Positions 49,270 through 57,897 of a stretch of DNA of 64,000 bases are shown piece after piece. A program made the translations under genes and the position numbers. The first letter of the stretch is position 1, and every line of letters starts with the position of its first letter. The notes beneath the pieces were generated by a model. It searched no databases and had not been told where the DNA came from. It saw only the letters and a program-made list of their open reading frames with translations. The DNA comes from an uncultured Anaerolineae bacterium (GTDB lineage Bacteria; Chloroflexota; Anaerolineae; Promineifilales; Promineifilaceae). The stretch spans positions 1-64,000 of the forward strand of contig CALEAD010000002.1 of NCBI GenBank assembly GCA_937943625.1, read 5' to 3'.

Positions 49270-51309
49270 ATGGCTATACTCACGGCAACCTACGTCGGGC
49301 AATCCTTCGGCGATTTTGACGTCTTCAGCGGCGTCACTGTCACCATCCCCAACAACGGCAAAATAGGCCTGGTGGGGCCAAACGGCATTGGCAAAACCAC
49401 CTTGCTACTCATTTTGGCTGGCCTGGCCCAGCCAGCCGCGGGCAGCGTCACCCTCTCACGCCAGGCGCGCATCGGCTACCTGCCCCAGGAATCTGCCGAC
49501 GCCTTCACCGGCAGCAACCATACCCTGTATGAAGAGATGCTGGCCGCCTTCGCGGTGCTGCGCAGCCAGGAAGCCGCGCTGCAAGAGCTGGAAGCGCAAA
49601 TGGCGCAAGGTGACCTGTCTGGGGCGTTAATGGCGCGCTATAGCCAGATGCAGCAGCAGTTTGAGCTGGCTGGCGGCTACACCTATCAGACGCAGATCAA
49701 GCAAGTGCTGACGGGGCTGGGCTTTGCCAGCGACAGGTGGCAAACGCCGCTGGCCTACCTGAGTGGGGGGCAAAAAACGCGCGCCCTGCTGGCGCGCCTG
49801 CTGCTGGAGAAGCCCAACCTGCTGATATTAGACGAGCCAACCAATCACCTGGACGTGCAGGCCATTGAATGGCTGGAAGGGACGCTGCGGCAGTGGGAAG
49901 GGGCCGTGCTGTTAGTGAGCCACGACCGTTACTTTCTTGACCGCGTGGTAACCACCATCTGGGAAATGGCGCGGCGCGGCATTACCGTTTATCGCGGCAA
50001 CTACAGTGCCTACGTGCAACAACGCCAGGAGCAGTGGCAGAGGCTGGCGGAGGAATTCCAAAGTTTTAAGGAATACGCGCAAAAGGAGATGGAGTTCATC
50101 CGCCGCAACACGGCAGGGCAGCGCACGCAAATGGCGCAAGGCAAGCTGAGCCGCCTGGCACGCGAGGTGGAAGCGGTGCGCGTGGGGGGATTGGGCACTA
50201 TTGCGCAGATGCGCAGCAAGGGCTGGCTGCAAATTGCCAATAACCTGGATTTGCGCCGACCAGCCAGTACGCCAGACGAATTGCAGCAGCGCATTAATGA
50301 ACTGCAAGGACCTGAACGCCCCACCACGCTGAATATGACGTTACGGCCGTCGCACCGCAGCGGCAACATCATTCTGCGTAGCAAGAATCTGCAAGTGGGG
50401 TACGCCGGATATGCCCCCCTGTTTGTGGCGGAGGATATTGAACTGCAGCGGCAAGAATGCGCCGCGCTGATTGGCGGCAATGGGGTGGGCAAGACCACAT
50501 TTCTGCGCACCATTCTGGGCCAGATACCGCCACTGGCCGGAGAAATAACGCTGGGCGCCAGCCTGAATATTGGCTATTTTGCGCAAACGCAAGAATATTT
50601 GCGCCCAGACGACACGGTGCTGGATGCCTTTTTGCGCCATTCCCCCATGCTGCCCGGTGAGGCGCGCGGCTACCTGGCACGTTTTCTCTTTCAGGGAGAC
50701 GATGTATTTAAGCAGGTAGACGCGCTCAGCGGCGGGGAACGTAGCCGGCTGGCGCTGGCCATTTTGACCCTGGGTGGCGCAAATTTCTTGCTGCTGGATG
50801 AGCCAACGAATCATCTGGACATCCCGGCGCAGGAGGTACTGCAGTCGGCTTTGGAGGAGTTTGGTGGCACGGTGCTGCTGGTAACGCATGACCGGTATCT
50901 GGTAGACCGGCTGGCAACACAGATTTGGGAAGTGGCAAACGGCCGTTTGCGCATCTTCCGGGGTTCTTATCAGGAGTACCTGGCGCAGCGGCAGCAGGAA
51001 GTGCAGCAGGCAAAAGAGGCAACCGTGGCAGGGAAAACGGCCGTTGCCCCATCCTCTTCCTCCAGCACAGGCGGCAACGGCAGTGAGGCGCGCAGCAAAA
51101 ATGAACAACGCCGTCATGCGGCCCGCCTGGCTGCCCTGGAAGAAGAAATTAGCGACCTGGAAGCCCGCCTGCACGACCTGACCATGGCTCTGCAGCAGAG
51201 CGCCAGCGCGCAAGACTTTGACAAGATGCAAAGCCTGAGCATAGAATATGCTGCAGCCGAAGAATCGCTGGCACACAAGTTGGCGGAGTGGGAGAATATG
51301 CATGAGTGA
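49270..51309 (+). CDS. ABC-F family ATPase (Uup/EttA-like)
   Basis: 679 residues, two ABC domains without membrane segments. Walker A GPNGIGKTTLLL and GGNGVGKTTFLR; signatures LSGGQKTRALLARLLL and LSGGERSRLALAILTL; Walker B LLILDEPTNHLD and LLLDEPTNHLD. A C-terminal coiled coil follows (ARLAALEEEISDLEARLHDL). ABC-F proteins act on ribosomes in translation or antibiotic resistance. ATG 49270 is chosen since the frame upstream lies in the gap. The 3' end overlaps coaE by 8 nt. Confidence 0.92.
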   Translation: MAILTATYVGQSFGDFDVFSGVTVTIPNNGKIGLVGPNGIGKTTLLLILAGLAQPAAGSVTLSRQARIGYLPQESADAFTGSNHTLYEEMLAAFAVLRSQEAALQELEAQMAQGDLSGALMARYSQMQQQFELAGGYTYQTQIKQVLTGLGFASDRWQTPLAYLSGGQKTRALLARLLLEKPNLLILDEPTNHLDVQAIEWLEGTLRQWEGAVLLVSHDRYFLDRVVTTIWEMARRGITVYRGNYSAYVQQRQEQWQRLAEEFQSFKEYAQKEMEFIRRNTAGQRTQMAQGKLSRLAREVEAVRVGGLGTIAQMRSKGWLQIANNLDLRRPASTPDELQQRINELQGPERPTTLNMTLRPSHRSGNIILRSKNLQVGYAGYAPLFVAEDIELQRQECAALIGGNGVGKTTFLRTILGQIPPLAGEITLGASLNIGYFAQTQEYLRPDDTVLDAFLRHSPMLPGEARGYLARFLFQGDDVFKQVDALSGGERSRLALAILTLGGANFLLLDEPTNHLDIPAQEVLQSALEEFGGTVLLVTHDRYLVDRLATQIWEVANGRLRIFRGSYQEYLAQRQQEVQQAKEATVAGKTAVAPSSSSSTGGNGSEARSKNEQRRHAARLAALEEEISDLEARLHDLTMALQQSASAQDFDKMQSLSIEYAAAEESLAHKLAEWENMHE

Positions 51310-52717
51310 GCAGGGCAAAACCATCGTCCAGAGCGGCAAGCTCATTATTGGCCTGACTGGCAATATCGCAACCGGCAAGTCGGCCGTTTTGCGCCTGGCG
51401 GAAGAGATGGGGGCACTCGTCATTGATGCAGACAAAATTGTGCATCACCTGATGGACAACGACGTCAACATGCAAGCCGCCCTGGCCGTTGCTTTTGGGC
51501 CGGATATTCGCCGTCCAGACGGCCGTATCAATCGCAAGAAGCTAGGGCAAATCGTCTTTCAGGACCCAAGCGCCCTACAAGACCTGGAACAGATGGTACA
51601 CCCGGCCGTGCGCGCCGCCATTGCCGCACAAATTCAACAGACAGACAAAAAGATCATCGTCATCGAGGCCATCAAATTGCTAGAAGGAGAGCTGGCAAAC
51701 ATCTGCCACCAGATTTGGGTTACACGTTGCAAAAAACAGCAGCAGCTAGAACGGCTGGTTGTCTGTCGGGGCATGGATCACGAGACGGCACACCGACGCA
51801 TTGAGTCCCAATCCCCACAAGAAGAAAAGGTGGCGCGCGCTGACGTAGTCATCGAGACCGATGGCCTGCTGCGCGACACAGAAGCGCAGTTTGAGCTTTT
51901 CTGGCAGCGGCTGCCAGACCCGGCAGAAGTGCCACCAGTCAGGCTGACAATTCCCACCGAAATAGGGTTATTACCCACAAGCAAAACGGCCGTTAAAGCA
52001 GAGAGCAGTGCGCCGGCAAAACCGGTGGCCCCGGCAGCCAAACCGGCCACTACCCCCTCCCAGCTTACCCGACCCATTCCCCAAGCGCTCAAAGCAAAGT
52101 TGGGACGCAAAATCGAGAAACCGGCAACACAGGCCAAAGAAATGCCCACAAAGAAGGCTGAAGAAACGGCCGTGCCTACCACAACCCCAGTTCCAATCAC
52201 TCCGCCTGCAAAGCCCACAATAGCGGGCAAGGCCATCGAAGTTCGTCGCGCACGGCCGTCGGACATTCCCGCCGTGCTACTACTGATTCACAGGGCCACA
52301 CAGGGCGCCGTCAAGCTCAAACGCGCCGACATGCTGCTAGCGCTAGGCGAGCGCAGCTACTTCATCGGCCAATCTGGCACCGACATCCTGGCTGTCATCG
52401 GCTGGAACATCGAAAATCTGGTCAGCCGCGTCACAGAAATCTACTTCCACCCCGAAGACGCCATCCGCGAAGCAGGCACGGCCATGCTAGAGAGCATCGA
52501 ATCCTCTGCCGACAGCCACATCTGTGAGGTCATTGTCATCTTTCTTCCCCCAAATGCCCCTGCGCCACTCACCCAATTACTCAAGGAACGGAGATATACG
52601 CCCTTTCCCCTGGAAAAAATGCCCGCCGCCTGGCAAGCAGCCATTCAGGAGTCTCAACCCGCAGGCAGCAGCTTTGTGATCAAGGTGCTACGCGAGCGCG
52701 TCACACACCCAATATAG
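51302..52717 (+). CDS. coaE: Dephospho-CoA kinase fused to GNAT-like domain
   Basis: 471 residues. Residues 10-205 are a complete CoaE: P-loop GLTGNIATGKSAV, VIDADKIVHHLM, INRKKLGQIVF, VHPAVRAAI and VIEAIKLLEGEL. Then about 105 low-complexity Pro/Ala/Lys residues, then from about 312 a GNAT-like fold (IEVRRARPSDIPAVLLLIHRATQGAVKL ... VIGWNIENLVSRVTEIYFHPEDAIREAGTAMLESI). CoaE phosphorylates dephospho-CoA. A C-terminal GNAT would use acetyl-CoA, so the fusion couples CoA making with CoA use. Its start overlaps the ABC-F stop. Confidence 0.85.
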   Translation: MSEQGKTIVQSGKLIIGLTGNIATGKSAVLRLAEEMGALVIDADKIVHHLMDNDVNMQAALAVAFGPDIRRPDGRINRKKLGQIVFQDPSALQDLEQMVHPAVRAAIAAQIQQTDKKIIVIEAIKLLEGELANICHQIWVTRCKKQQQLERLVVCRGMDHETAHRRIESQSPQEEKVARADVVIETDGLLRDTEAQFELFWQRLPDPAEVPPVRLTIPTEIGLLPTSKTAVKAESSAPAKPVAPAAKPATTPSQLTRPIPQALKAKLGRKIEKPATQAKEMPTKKAEETAVPTTTPVPITPPAKPTIAGKAIEVRRARPSDIPAVLLLIHRATQGAVKLKRADMLLALGERSYFIGQSGTDILAVIGWNIENLVSRVTEIYFHPEDAIREAGTAMLESIESSADSHICEVIVIFLPPNAPAPLTQLLKERRYTPFPLEKMPAAWQAAIQESQPAGSSFVIKVLRERVTHPI

Positions 52718-52740
52718 CAAGGTGAAGGATAAGGGATGAA

Positions 52741-52874
52741 GAGTGAGGCGCACTACCACGAATGAAACGTAACGCAGGTTTCCAAACCTGTACCAGCCAA
52801 CCAGGTTTGGGAACCTACGTTACACTTGCAAATGACCGTCGGTGGTTGACGGTCACTTTTCAAGGGAGTTTTTT
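52741..52874 (+). repeat. RBS-bearing intergenic repeat (family A), upstream of small membrane gene
   Basis: CACTACCACGAATGAAACGTAACGCAGG, GGTTTCCAAACCTG, CCAACCAGGTTTGGGAACC, GACCGTCGGTGGTTGACGGTC, ACTTTTCAAGGGAGTTTTTT before ATG 52875. The AAGGGAG acts as Shine-Dalgarno. Confidence 0.8.
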
Positions 52875-53099
52875 ATGGAAGCAATCAAACGCTGGGTCAG
52901 CCATCACCCCAATCTGACCGCCTGGTTTGTTCTCGCCCTGGGCATGGTCATTCTGTTGCTTATTGAAGCGCGAGACGTAGGCCTGGCGGGTATGCAATGG
53001 TTCTGGCTGATAGCCATCACCATCCTGGTAGCCGGAGCCTGCATCTGGATCATTAGCTGGGGCGATGACGAAGAAGAAGACAAGGCCACACAAGAATAA
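52875..53099 (+). CDS. Small two-helix membrane protein
   Basis: 74 residues. Two hydrophobic helices (LTAWFVLALGMVILLLIEA and WFWLIAITILVAGACIWII) joined by a short loop, then an acidic tail (DDEEEDKATQE). No family recognised. It is 6 nt upstream of the site-2 protease gene, so it is probably translationally coupled and may be a partner or substrate. The AAGGGAG RBS comes from the repeat. Confidence 0.7.
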   Translation: MEAIKRWVSHHPNLTAWFVLALGMVILLLIEARDVGLAGMQWFWLIAITILVAGACIWIISWGDDEEEDKATQE

Positions 53100-53105
53100 C
53101 CCACT

Positions 53106-54227
53106 ATGTATCATATCCCCCAACTACCTGCCATCTCGTTGGAAAGCGTGGAACAACTGCACTATAGCACGAGCGACCTGTTCCTCGTGCACGACACCAC
53201 GCTCAATCAGCCCTACCCTGGCCACGTGCGCTTTCGCGGCATCTTTTTGCAAGACCCTGCTATTTGTTTTGATACGCTGTACGGCCGTTTTCAGGAATTA
53301 GGCTTCACCCCCATGCTGCGCGAAGAAAACGGCCGCATTGCCCTCATCGCTCTGCCCCACGTCTTCCAACCGGCAAAAACACGCTGGATCATCAACCTGC
53401 TGCTCTTCATCGCCACCGTCTTTTCCACTCTGTTCACCGGCGCCAGCTACGGTGCCAATGGCCAATCGCTCGACTTGTGGCGTGGGTGGCCGTTTAGCCT
53501 CAGCATTTTGCTCATTCTGGGCGCCCATGAGCTGGGGCACTACTTTGCCGCGCGCTACCACAAAGTTCCCGTCACCCTGCCCTACTTCATTCCCCTGCCC
53601 TTTTTTTCCCTTTTCGGCACACTCGGCGCATTCATCCAGCTAAAAGCGCCGGTAAAAAACCGTCGCGCCCTCTTCGACGTAGGTGCGGCCGGCCCGCTGG
53701 CAGGGCTGGTACTAGCCATCCCCATCCTTCTCTACGGTTTGTTCACCTCACCGGTTGAAGTCATACAGCTTACGCCGGGCAGCGTCATGCTGCTAGAGGG
53801 CAACTCTCTACTCTACGCCCTGGCAAAAGTGCTGGTCTTTGGCCAGATGCTGCCTACACCGGCCGGGCTTGACGTGCACCTGAACCAGGTAGCCTGGGCA
53901 GGCTGGGTGGGGCTACTGGTTACAGGGCTAAACCTCATCCCCGTCGGTCAGTTAGACGGGGGACACGTTACCTACGTCCTCTTTGGCCGCCGGGCCAAAC
54001 AACTCTTCTGGCCGGTTATTCTCTCTCTGGCAGGGCTGGTCATCTTCACCGGCGCAACCATGTGGATTATCTGGATTGTAATGCTCTATTTCTTGGGGCG
54101 CTACCATGCGGAACCGTTGGATGACATTACCCCCCTGGACCCCAGGCGGCGCGCCCTGGCAATTTTCACCCTCCTTCTCTTCATCCTGGTCTTTGTGCCC
54201 ATCCCCTTACAGGTACTCACCCCCTGA
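53106..54227 (+). CDS. Site-2 protease family (M50) membrane metalloprotease
   Basis: 373 residues. An N-terminal soluble domain (1-90, beta-rich), then about 7 membrane helices. Zinc site HELGH (H141, E142, H145) in ILGAHELGHYFAARY, and the third ligand in LIPVGQLDGGHV (D284). It lacks a PDZ domain and resembles the EGY1-type group. It would cleave transmembrane substrates. Its start is 6 nt after the small membrane gene. Confidence 0.9.
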   Translation: MYHIPQLPAISLESVEQLHYSTSDLFLVHDTTLNQPYPGHVRFRGIFLQDPAICFDTLYGRFQELGFTPMLREENGRIALIALPHVFQPAKTRWIINLLLFIATVFSTLFTGASYGANGQSLDLWRGWPFSLSILLILGAHELGHYFAARYHKVPVTLPYFIPLPFFSLFGTLGAFIQLKAPVKNRRALFDVGAAGPLAGLVLAIPILLYGLFTSPVEVIQLTPGSVMLLEGNSLLYALAKVLVFGQMLPTPAGLDVHLNQVAWAGWVGLLVTGLNLIPVGQLDGGHVTYVLFGRRAKQLFWPVILSLAGLVIFTGATMWIIWIVMLYFLGRYHAEPLDDITPLDPRRRALAIFTLLLFILVFVPIPLQVLTP

Positions 54228-54534
54228 GCGTCATTCCTGGAGCAACCAGCGTGCGAAATTAACCTGATGCCCTATCATCCCCCAGTAATTCTCAATTCAG
54301 GTCGGCCTCGCGAAGCTGTTTCCGTTTGTAGTGCCGACTTGAGTCGGCTACCCGCTAAAGTGGTCACTACGAACCTTTCCGCGCCGTCTCGCCCACCCGC
54401 ATTGTTTCAAATTTAGAATTGCTGAGCATCCGTTCCTATTGCGTTGTATCGGCAAAAATCGTATACTTAATTTTACTGGAACAGTGGCTCAGGCATAAAT
54501 CTTCACTGGCGCCGACCCAACAGGCAGGCAAACA
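54228..54534. other. Intergenic stretch with family C hairpin
   Basis: 307 bp. GTAGTG (54328-54333) ... CACTAC (54365-54370) flank a perfect internal hairpin GCCGACT/AGTCGGC (54333-54348). No coding sequence or promoter could be fixed. ATG 54535 of the next gene has weak RBS GGCAAACA. Confidence 0.5.
54325..54376. repeat. Family C hairpin repeat, second copy
   Basis: GTTTGTAGTGCCGACTT ... GTCACTACGAACC; compare 10241-10293 (GTTTGTAGTAACCG ... GTTACTACGAACC). Shared ends, different centres. Confidence 0.6.
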
Positions 54535-54807
54535 ATGGAATTGCTCTCAAGTATTCTGCTCGTCCTCAATCAGCACAAAAAGCCGGTCGCACGGGTTGTG
54601 CTGAACGGTTACAACATTGACCAGGGAGGCCCGCTGGGGCATGAAGGCGCCATGCGCAGTTTTAAGCTGATTGAGGGAGACCTTTGGCAGGAATGGGCGA
54701 CGCAAACGCCACTTTTACTGCAAAGTGAGTTAGGGCAACAAAGCAAGATTCGTGTTGCGGCCTTGCCGGCAGAGGCTGAGAGTTTTGGTCTGATTGAGTT
54801 CATATAA
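54535..54807 (+). CDS. Small hypothetical protein
   Basis: 90 residues (MELLSSILLVLNQHKKPVARVVLNGYNIDQGGPLGHEGAMRS...), no membrane segment, no recognised family. Codon use looks coding. It is isolated, ends 21 nt before an intrinsic terminator, and begins the region of the DnaA-box cluster. Confidence 0.55.
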   Translation: MELLSSILLVLNQHKKPVARVVLNGYNIDQGGPLGHEGAMRSFKLIEGDLWQEWATQTPLLLQSELGQQSKIRVAALPAEAESFGLIEFI

Positions 54808-54828
54808 CTTAAACCCACCTACGATGGC

Positions 54829-54859
54829 AAAAAACCTTACCTCCGGTAGGGTTTTTTTT
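54829..54859 (+). terminator. Rho-independent terminator after small hypothetical gene
   Basis: AAAAAACCTTACC pairs with GGTAGGGTTTTTTTT (one G-U), loop TCC, followed by a T-tract. It lies just after the stop at 54807. Confidence 0.85.
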
Positions 54860-55435
54860 GTTTTTCTGGGATCGGCTGGGCCAGGGCTGTAGGTTTGGCC
54901 CTATATTTACTTTTCCACATTGTTTTGTTTCCTTATATCTATTTGTAGTAGTGTTTAGTAGCGGTGTGCATATGTGGATATCCTGGCAAACGGCCGTGTA
55001 TCTGTGCCTGTTGCGCTTTCTTGCCAATATATGGGGGGGATATACTTCAGGAGGTGTGTACTGTTTGGGGAAACGGCCGTTTTCTCTCTTTCTGGTGTGC
55101 TTGTTCCCCTTCCCCATATTTGTCTTTTTGCCATGGCCAAGCACCCAGATGTGCCATTTGCGCCCAAAAAGAGATGCCCACAATTTTTCGCACTTATCCA
55201 CATTAATTGACAGTTATCCACAGCTTTTCTGGAGTTATCCACATTTCCGGTAGCTGCGAAGGCTTGCCGGGAAAGTTGGTTAGTTGGTGGTTGAGTTCCA
55301 CCCCTCAGGCAAGGTTCAATGGCCGGGGCAGAAAACGTTCCTGACGGCCGTTTCCCCCCATGTTATAATCCCGCTTTGCTGCACGCTGCCGGTGGGTAGC
55401 CTGGCGGCAAAACTAACCGAACAAGGAACTGAATT
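54860..55435. other. AT-rich gap with DnaA-box cluster (possible oriC-like region)
   Basis: 576 bp without a reliable gene. Three perfect direct repeats TTATCCACA lie at 55194-55202, 55214-55222 and 55235-55243 (20-21 bp apart). One-mismatch boxes lie at 54911-54919 (TTTTCCACA) and 54973-54980 (TGTGGATAT). AT-rich DNA lies at about 54900-54960. No dnaA gene is visible, and genes on both sides are on the + strand. Suggestive of an origin or a DnaA-regulated site. Confidence 0.5.
55194..55243 (+). promoter_or_regulatory. Three DnaA boxes (TTATCCACA) in tandem
   Basis: Three perfect consensus 9-mers in one direction, spacing 20 and 21 bp. About 0.4 are expected by chance in the whole window. 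Confidence 0.7.
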
Positions 55436-56428
55436 ATGCAACGCACATCATCCGAAACGGTCGTGCGTCCCCAACGCGGCTGGCGCGACTACGCCGGCCT
55501 GACCCTGCGCGGCATGGCCATGGGCGCGTCTGACATCGTGCCCGGCGTCTCTGGCGGCACCATGGCCTTTATCCTGGGCATTTATGAAGAGCTGATACAC
55601 TCTATTCGCACCGTGGGGCAGCCCCACTTTCTGCGCGTGCTATTCCGCTTCCGCATCAAAGAGGTTTTTCAACTCCTTAACTGGCAATTTTTAACGGCCG
55701 TTGCCCTGGGTATTTTTCTAGCCATTTTCACCCTTTCTCACGGGCTAGAGTGGCTGCTCATTCACCAGCCGGTGCTGTTGTGGAGCTTCTTTTTTGGCCT
55801 GGTGCTGGCCTCCGTTTTTACCGTGAGCAAGCGCATTTCGCACTGGACGCCACCGCTGTGGGCCGCACTGCTGCTGGCGGCTGTTGGCGCCTACATCCTT
55901 GTGGGGCTGGTTCCGGTGCAAACCCCACAAACCTGGTGGTTTCTCATCCTCAGCGGCGCCCTGGCCATCTGCGCCATGATCTTGCCCGGCATTTCTGGCG
56001 CCTTCATTCTCGTTCTGCTGGGAAAGTATCAATACGTGCTGGCGGCAGTGAACAACCGCGACCTGCTCACGCTCTTTTTTGTGGCCGTAGGCGCCGTCAT
56101 TGGCCTGGTCTCATTTGCCCAGGTACTCGGTTGGTTGTTTAAGCATTACCACAACTTTACCGTTGCCGCTCTCACCGGGCTGATGTTGGGTAGCCTGCGC
56201 AAAGTGTGGCCCTGGAAGGTAGACGTTGCCTGGCTGCTCGACAGCGCCGGCAACCGTGTGCTAGACAGCCACGGCGAATTTATCGTCACGCAGCAACAAA
56301 ACATTTTGCCCTCGCTGGCTTCTACAGCAGAAGTAGGGCAACTAGCAACGGCCGTTCTGCTTGCGCTCTTTGGGTTTGCCCTCATTTTGCTGCTAGAACG
56401 CCTGGCCAACCGCAAAGAAAGCCACTGA
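55436..56428 (+). CDS. DUF368 membrane protein (polyprenyl-phosphate translocase family)
   Basis: 330 residues, about 8 membrane helices. Conserved glycine-rich motif MGASDIVPGVSGGTMAFILGIYEEL near residue 27 and repeated PGISGAFILVLLGKY near 185. DUF368 members are proposed undecaprenyl-phosphate flippases. It stands after the DnaA-box gap; RBS AACAAGGAACTG is before ATG 55436. Confidence 0.9.
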   Translation: MQRTSSETVVRPQRGWRDYAGLTLRGMAMGASDIVPGVSGGTMAFILGIYEELIHSIRTVGQPHFLRVLFRFRIKEVFQLLNWQFLTAVALGIFLAIFTLSHGLEWLLIHQPVLLWSFFFGLVLASVFTVSKRISHWTPPLWAALLLAAVGAYILVGLVPVQTPQTWWFLILSGALAICAMILPGISGAFILVLLGKYQYVLAAVNNRDLLTLFFVAVGAVIGLVSFAQVLGWLFKHYHNFTVAALTGLMLGSLRKVWPWKVDVAWLLDSAGNRVLDSHGEFIVTQQQNILPSLASTAEVGQLATAVLLALFGFALILLLERLANRKESH

Positions 56429-56464
56429 GATAAACGCTAAACCCATCCTTCATCCTTTCTGTGC

Positions 56465-56621
56465 ACAGTTCATACGTGGGGCGTACCATCACAAATGAAA
56501 ACGACACGCAGATTACCAAGCCTGCACCCACCAACCAGGTTTGGCAACCTGGGCTACACTTACAGTCAGCCGTCAGTGGTCTGTCGTCCGCCGTCGGCTG
56601 TCATTTTCACAGGAGGTTCCC
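56465..56621 (+). repeat. RBS-bearing intergenic repeat (family A), upstream of SEC-C gene
   Basis: TTCATACGTGGGGCGTACCATCACAAATGAAAACGACACGCAG, ATTACCAAGCCTGC, CCAACCAGGTTTGGCAACC, GTCAGCCGTCAGTGGTC, GTCCGCCGTCGGCTGTC, ATTTTCACAGGAGGTTCCC before ATG 56622. Confidence 0.78.
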
Positions 56622-57440
56622 ATGGAAAAACCCGGTCGCAACGACCCCTGCTACTGTGGCAGCGGGCAAAAGTACAAAAAATGCCACATGCCCCTTGATC
56701 AGCAAAAAGAAAAAGAAAAACGCGATTGGCTCCAGGCCGCCCACTTTCTCAACCGCGACTTTATGCTCTTTGCCCGCGAAGAGCGCTTCGCCGCAGACTT
56801 TGCCACCGCGCTGCCCTTTTACTGGAATAAACTGTACACCCTGGATAACGCCGAAGAGATGAGCCAGGCAGAGGCGCTGCGCTTTTTCGACTGGTTTGCT
56901 TTGGATTACACCCTGGCTACAGGCGGCCTTTTGGCAGAAATCTACCGCCAGGAAAAATGGGAAGATCTCTCTTCCGTACAACAGCAAGTGTTAGAAAAAT
57001 GGTTGCAAGAGGCCGGCGCTTCCTGGGCATATACCCTGACCGACTATGACGCGGACAAACTTTATCTACAAGACTTCCTCTTTGGTGAATCATTTGTTGT
57101 TGAAGAGCCAGGAGGACGAGGCGTTGTTGAAATTGGTGAAGTCATTCTGGCACGCCTGGTGCCCATGTATGACCATTGGGAGTTCAGCACCAGCGCTGCC
57201 TACCTGCCTGCCGACGAAATTGCTGACCTGAAAGAGAAGCTAATTGCAGCGCAAGAAACCATGCCCCAGGCCACGCAGATAGAATTCATGCGCCGCAACA
57301 GCCACCTGTTGGTGCACCATGCGCTGGCGCAGGCACAACGAAAAGGCCGCCCCCCCGTAGCGCGCCTGGACCCAGACCGCCCGGACAAAATGACGCAAAA
57401 ACAAAAAATTGTCCGGCAGGTGAAGCGCCGGCTTGCTTGA
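56622..57440 (+). CDS. SEC-C motif protein
   Basis: 272 residues. N-terminal zinc-binding SEC-C motif GRNDPCYCGSGQKYKKCH (residues 4-21), then a basic coiled segment and a 200-residue helical domain of unknown function (ALRFFDWFALDYTLATGGLLAEIY). SEC-C domains bind ligands such as SecB or the ribosome. It uses AGGAGG from the upstream repeat as a strong RBS. A stem TTGTTGTA/TACAACAG follows at about 57453-57472. Confidence 0.82.
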   Translation: MEKPGRNDPCYCGSGQKYKKCHMPLDQQKEKEKRDWLQAAHFLNRDFMLFAREERFAADFATALPFYWNKLYTLDNAEEMSQAEALRFFDWFALDYTLATGGLLAEIYRQEKWEDLSSVQQQVLEKWLQEAGASWAYTLTDYDADKLYLQDFLFGESFVVEEPGGRGVVEIGEVILARLVPMYDHWEFSTSAAYLPADEIADLKEKLIAAQETMPQATQIEFMRRNSHLLVHHALAQAQRKGRPPVARLDPDRPDKMTQKQKIVRQVKRRLA

Positions 57441-57547
57441 CAGAACATCAATTTTTGTTGTAGCATTACAACAGGCTGCGCGAAGTACCTAAATTGCATA
57501 CTTGATACAGCTTGAATCCATGCGGTAAGTAGCCCTTTTTTACAAGG

Positions 57548-57678
57548 GAGCCTTCATGCGTGGAGGGTACCACCACGCATGAAAATGTAACGCAGGTTCC
57601 ATTTACAAGGTAGACCGCAGACCGCAGTCGGCGGTCTGCAGTTGGCCGTCGGCAGTTATTTTCACAGGAGCCGGGCTT
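57548..57678 (+). repeat. RBS-bearing intergenic repeat (family A), upstream of STAND gene region
   Basis: CCTTCATGCGTGGAGGGTACCACCACGCATGAAAATGTAACGCAGG, TTTACAAGGTAGACCG, GGCGGTCTGCAGTTGGCCG, ATTTTCACAGGAGCC, then GTG 57679. Same TTTACAAGGT variant as 43791. Confidence 0.75.
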
Positions 57679-57897
57679 GTGGTTCCAGTAAACTATCCCA
57701 TCAGACAAATACGGCTCCAGTGTGGCAAGCTGTGCCTGTGCGCCCTGTGCGAGCATTCTTGTGGCTTTGGAGCAGCCGATTACCCCAGTAATTCCTGCTC
57801 ATGCCAGCAACAACGGATTCCCTGTCAGATGTTTTGCTGGGGCTATCCTTGGCTCAAACAGTGGAGAAGCGCATGGCAGATACATTCATTACGGTAG
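57679..57897 (+). CDS. Short Cys-rich reading frame overlapping STAND gene start
   Basis: 72 residues from GTG, 8 nt after AGGAG supplied by the repeat. Contains about a dozen Cys/Trp-rich residues (LQCGKLCLCALCEHSCGF...CSCQQQRIPCQMFCW). It overlaps the STAND gene in another frame (start at 57801 or 57873), so it is either a leader peptide or chance. Low confidence. Confidence 0.25.
   Translation: MVPVNYPIRQIRLQCGKLCLCALCEHSCGFGAADYPSNSCSCQQQRIPCQMFCWGYPWLKQWRSAWQIHSLR

Noticed and set aside
54858-55253. 131-residue open frame on + in the DnaA-box gap
   Set aside because: Low-complexity, Phe/Cys-rich product with poor RBS, in AT-rich DNA with DnaA boxes; other frames are open too. Better explained as non-coding.
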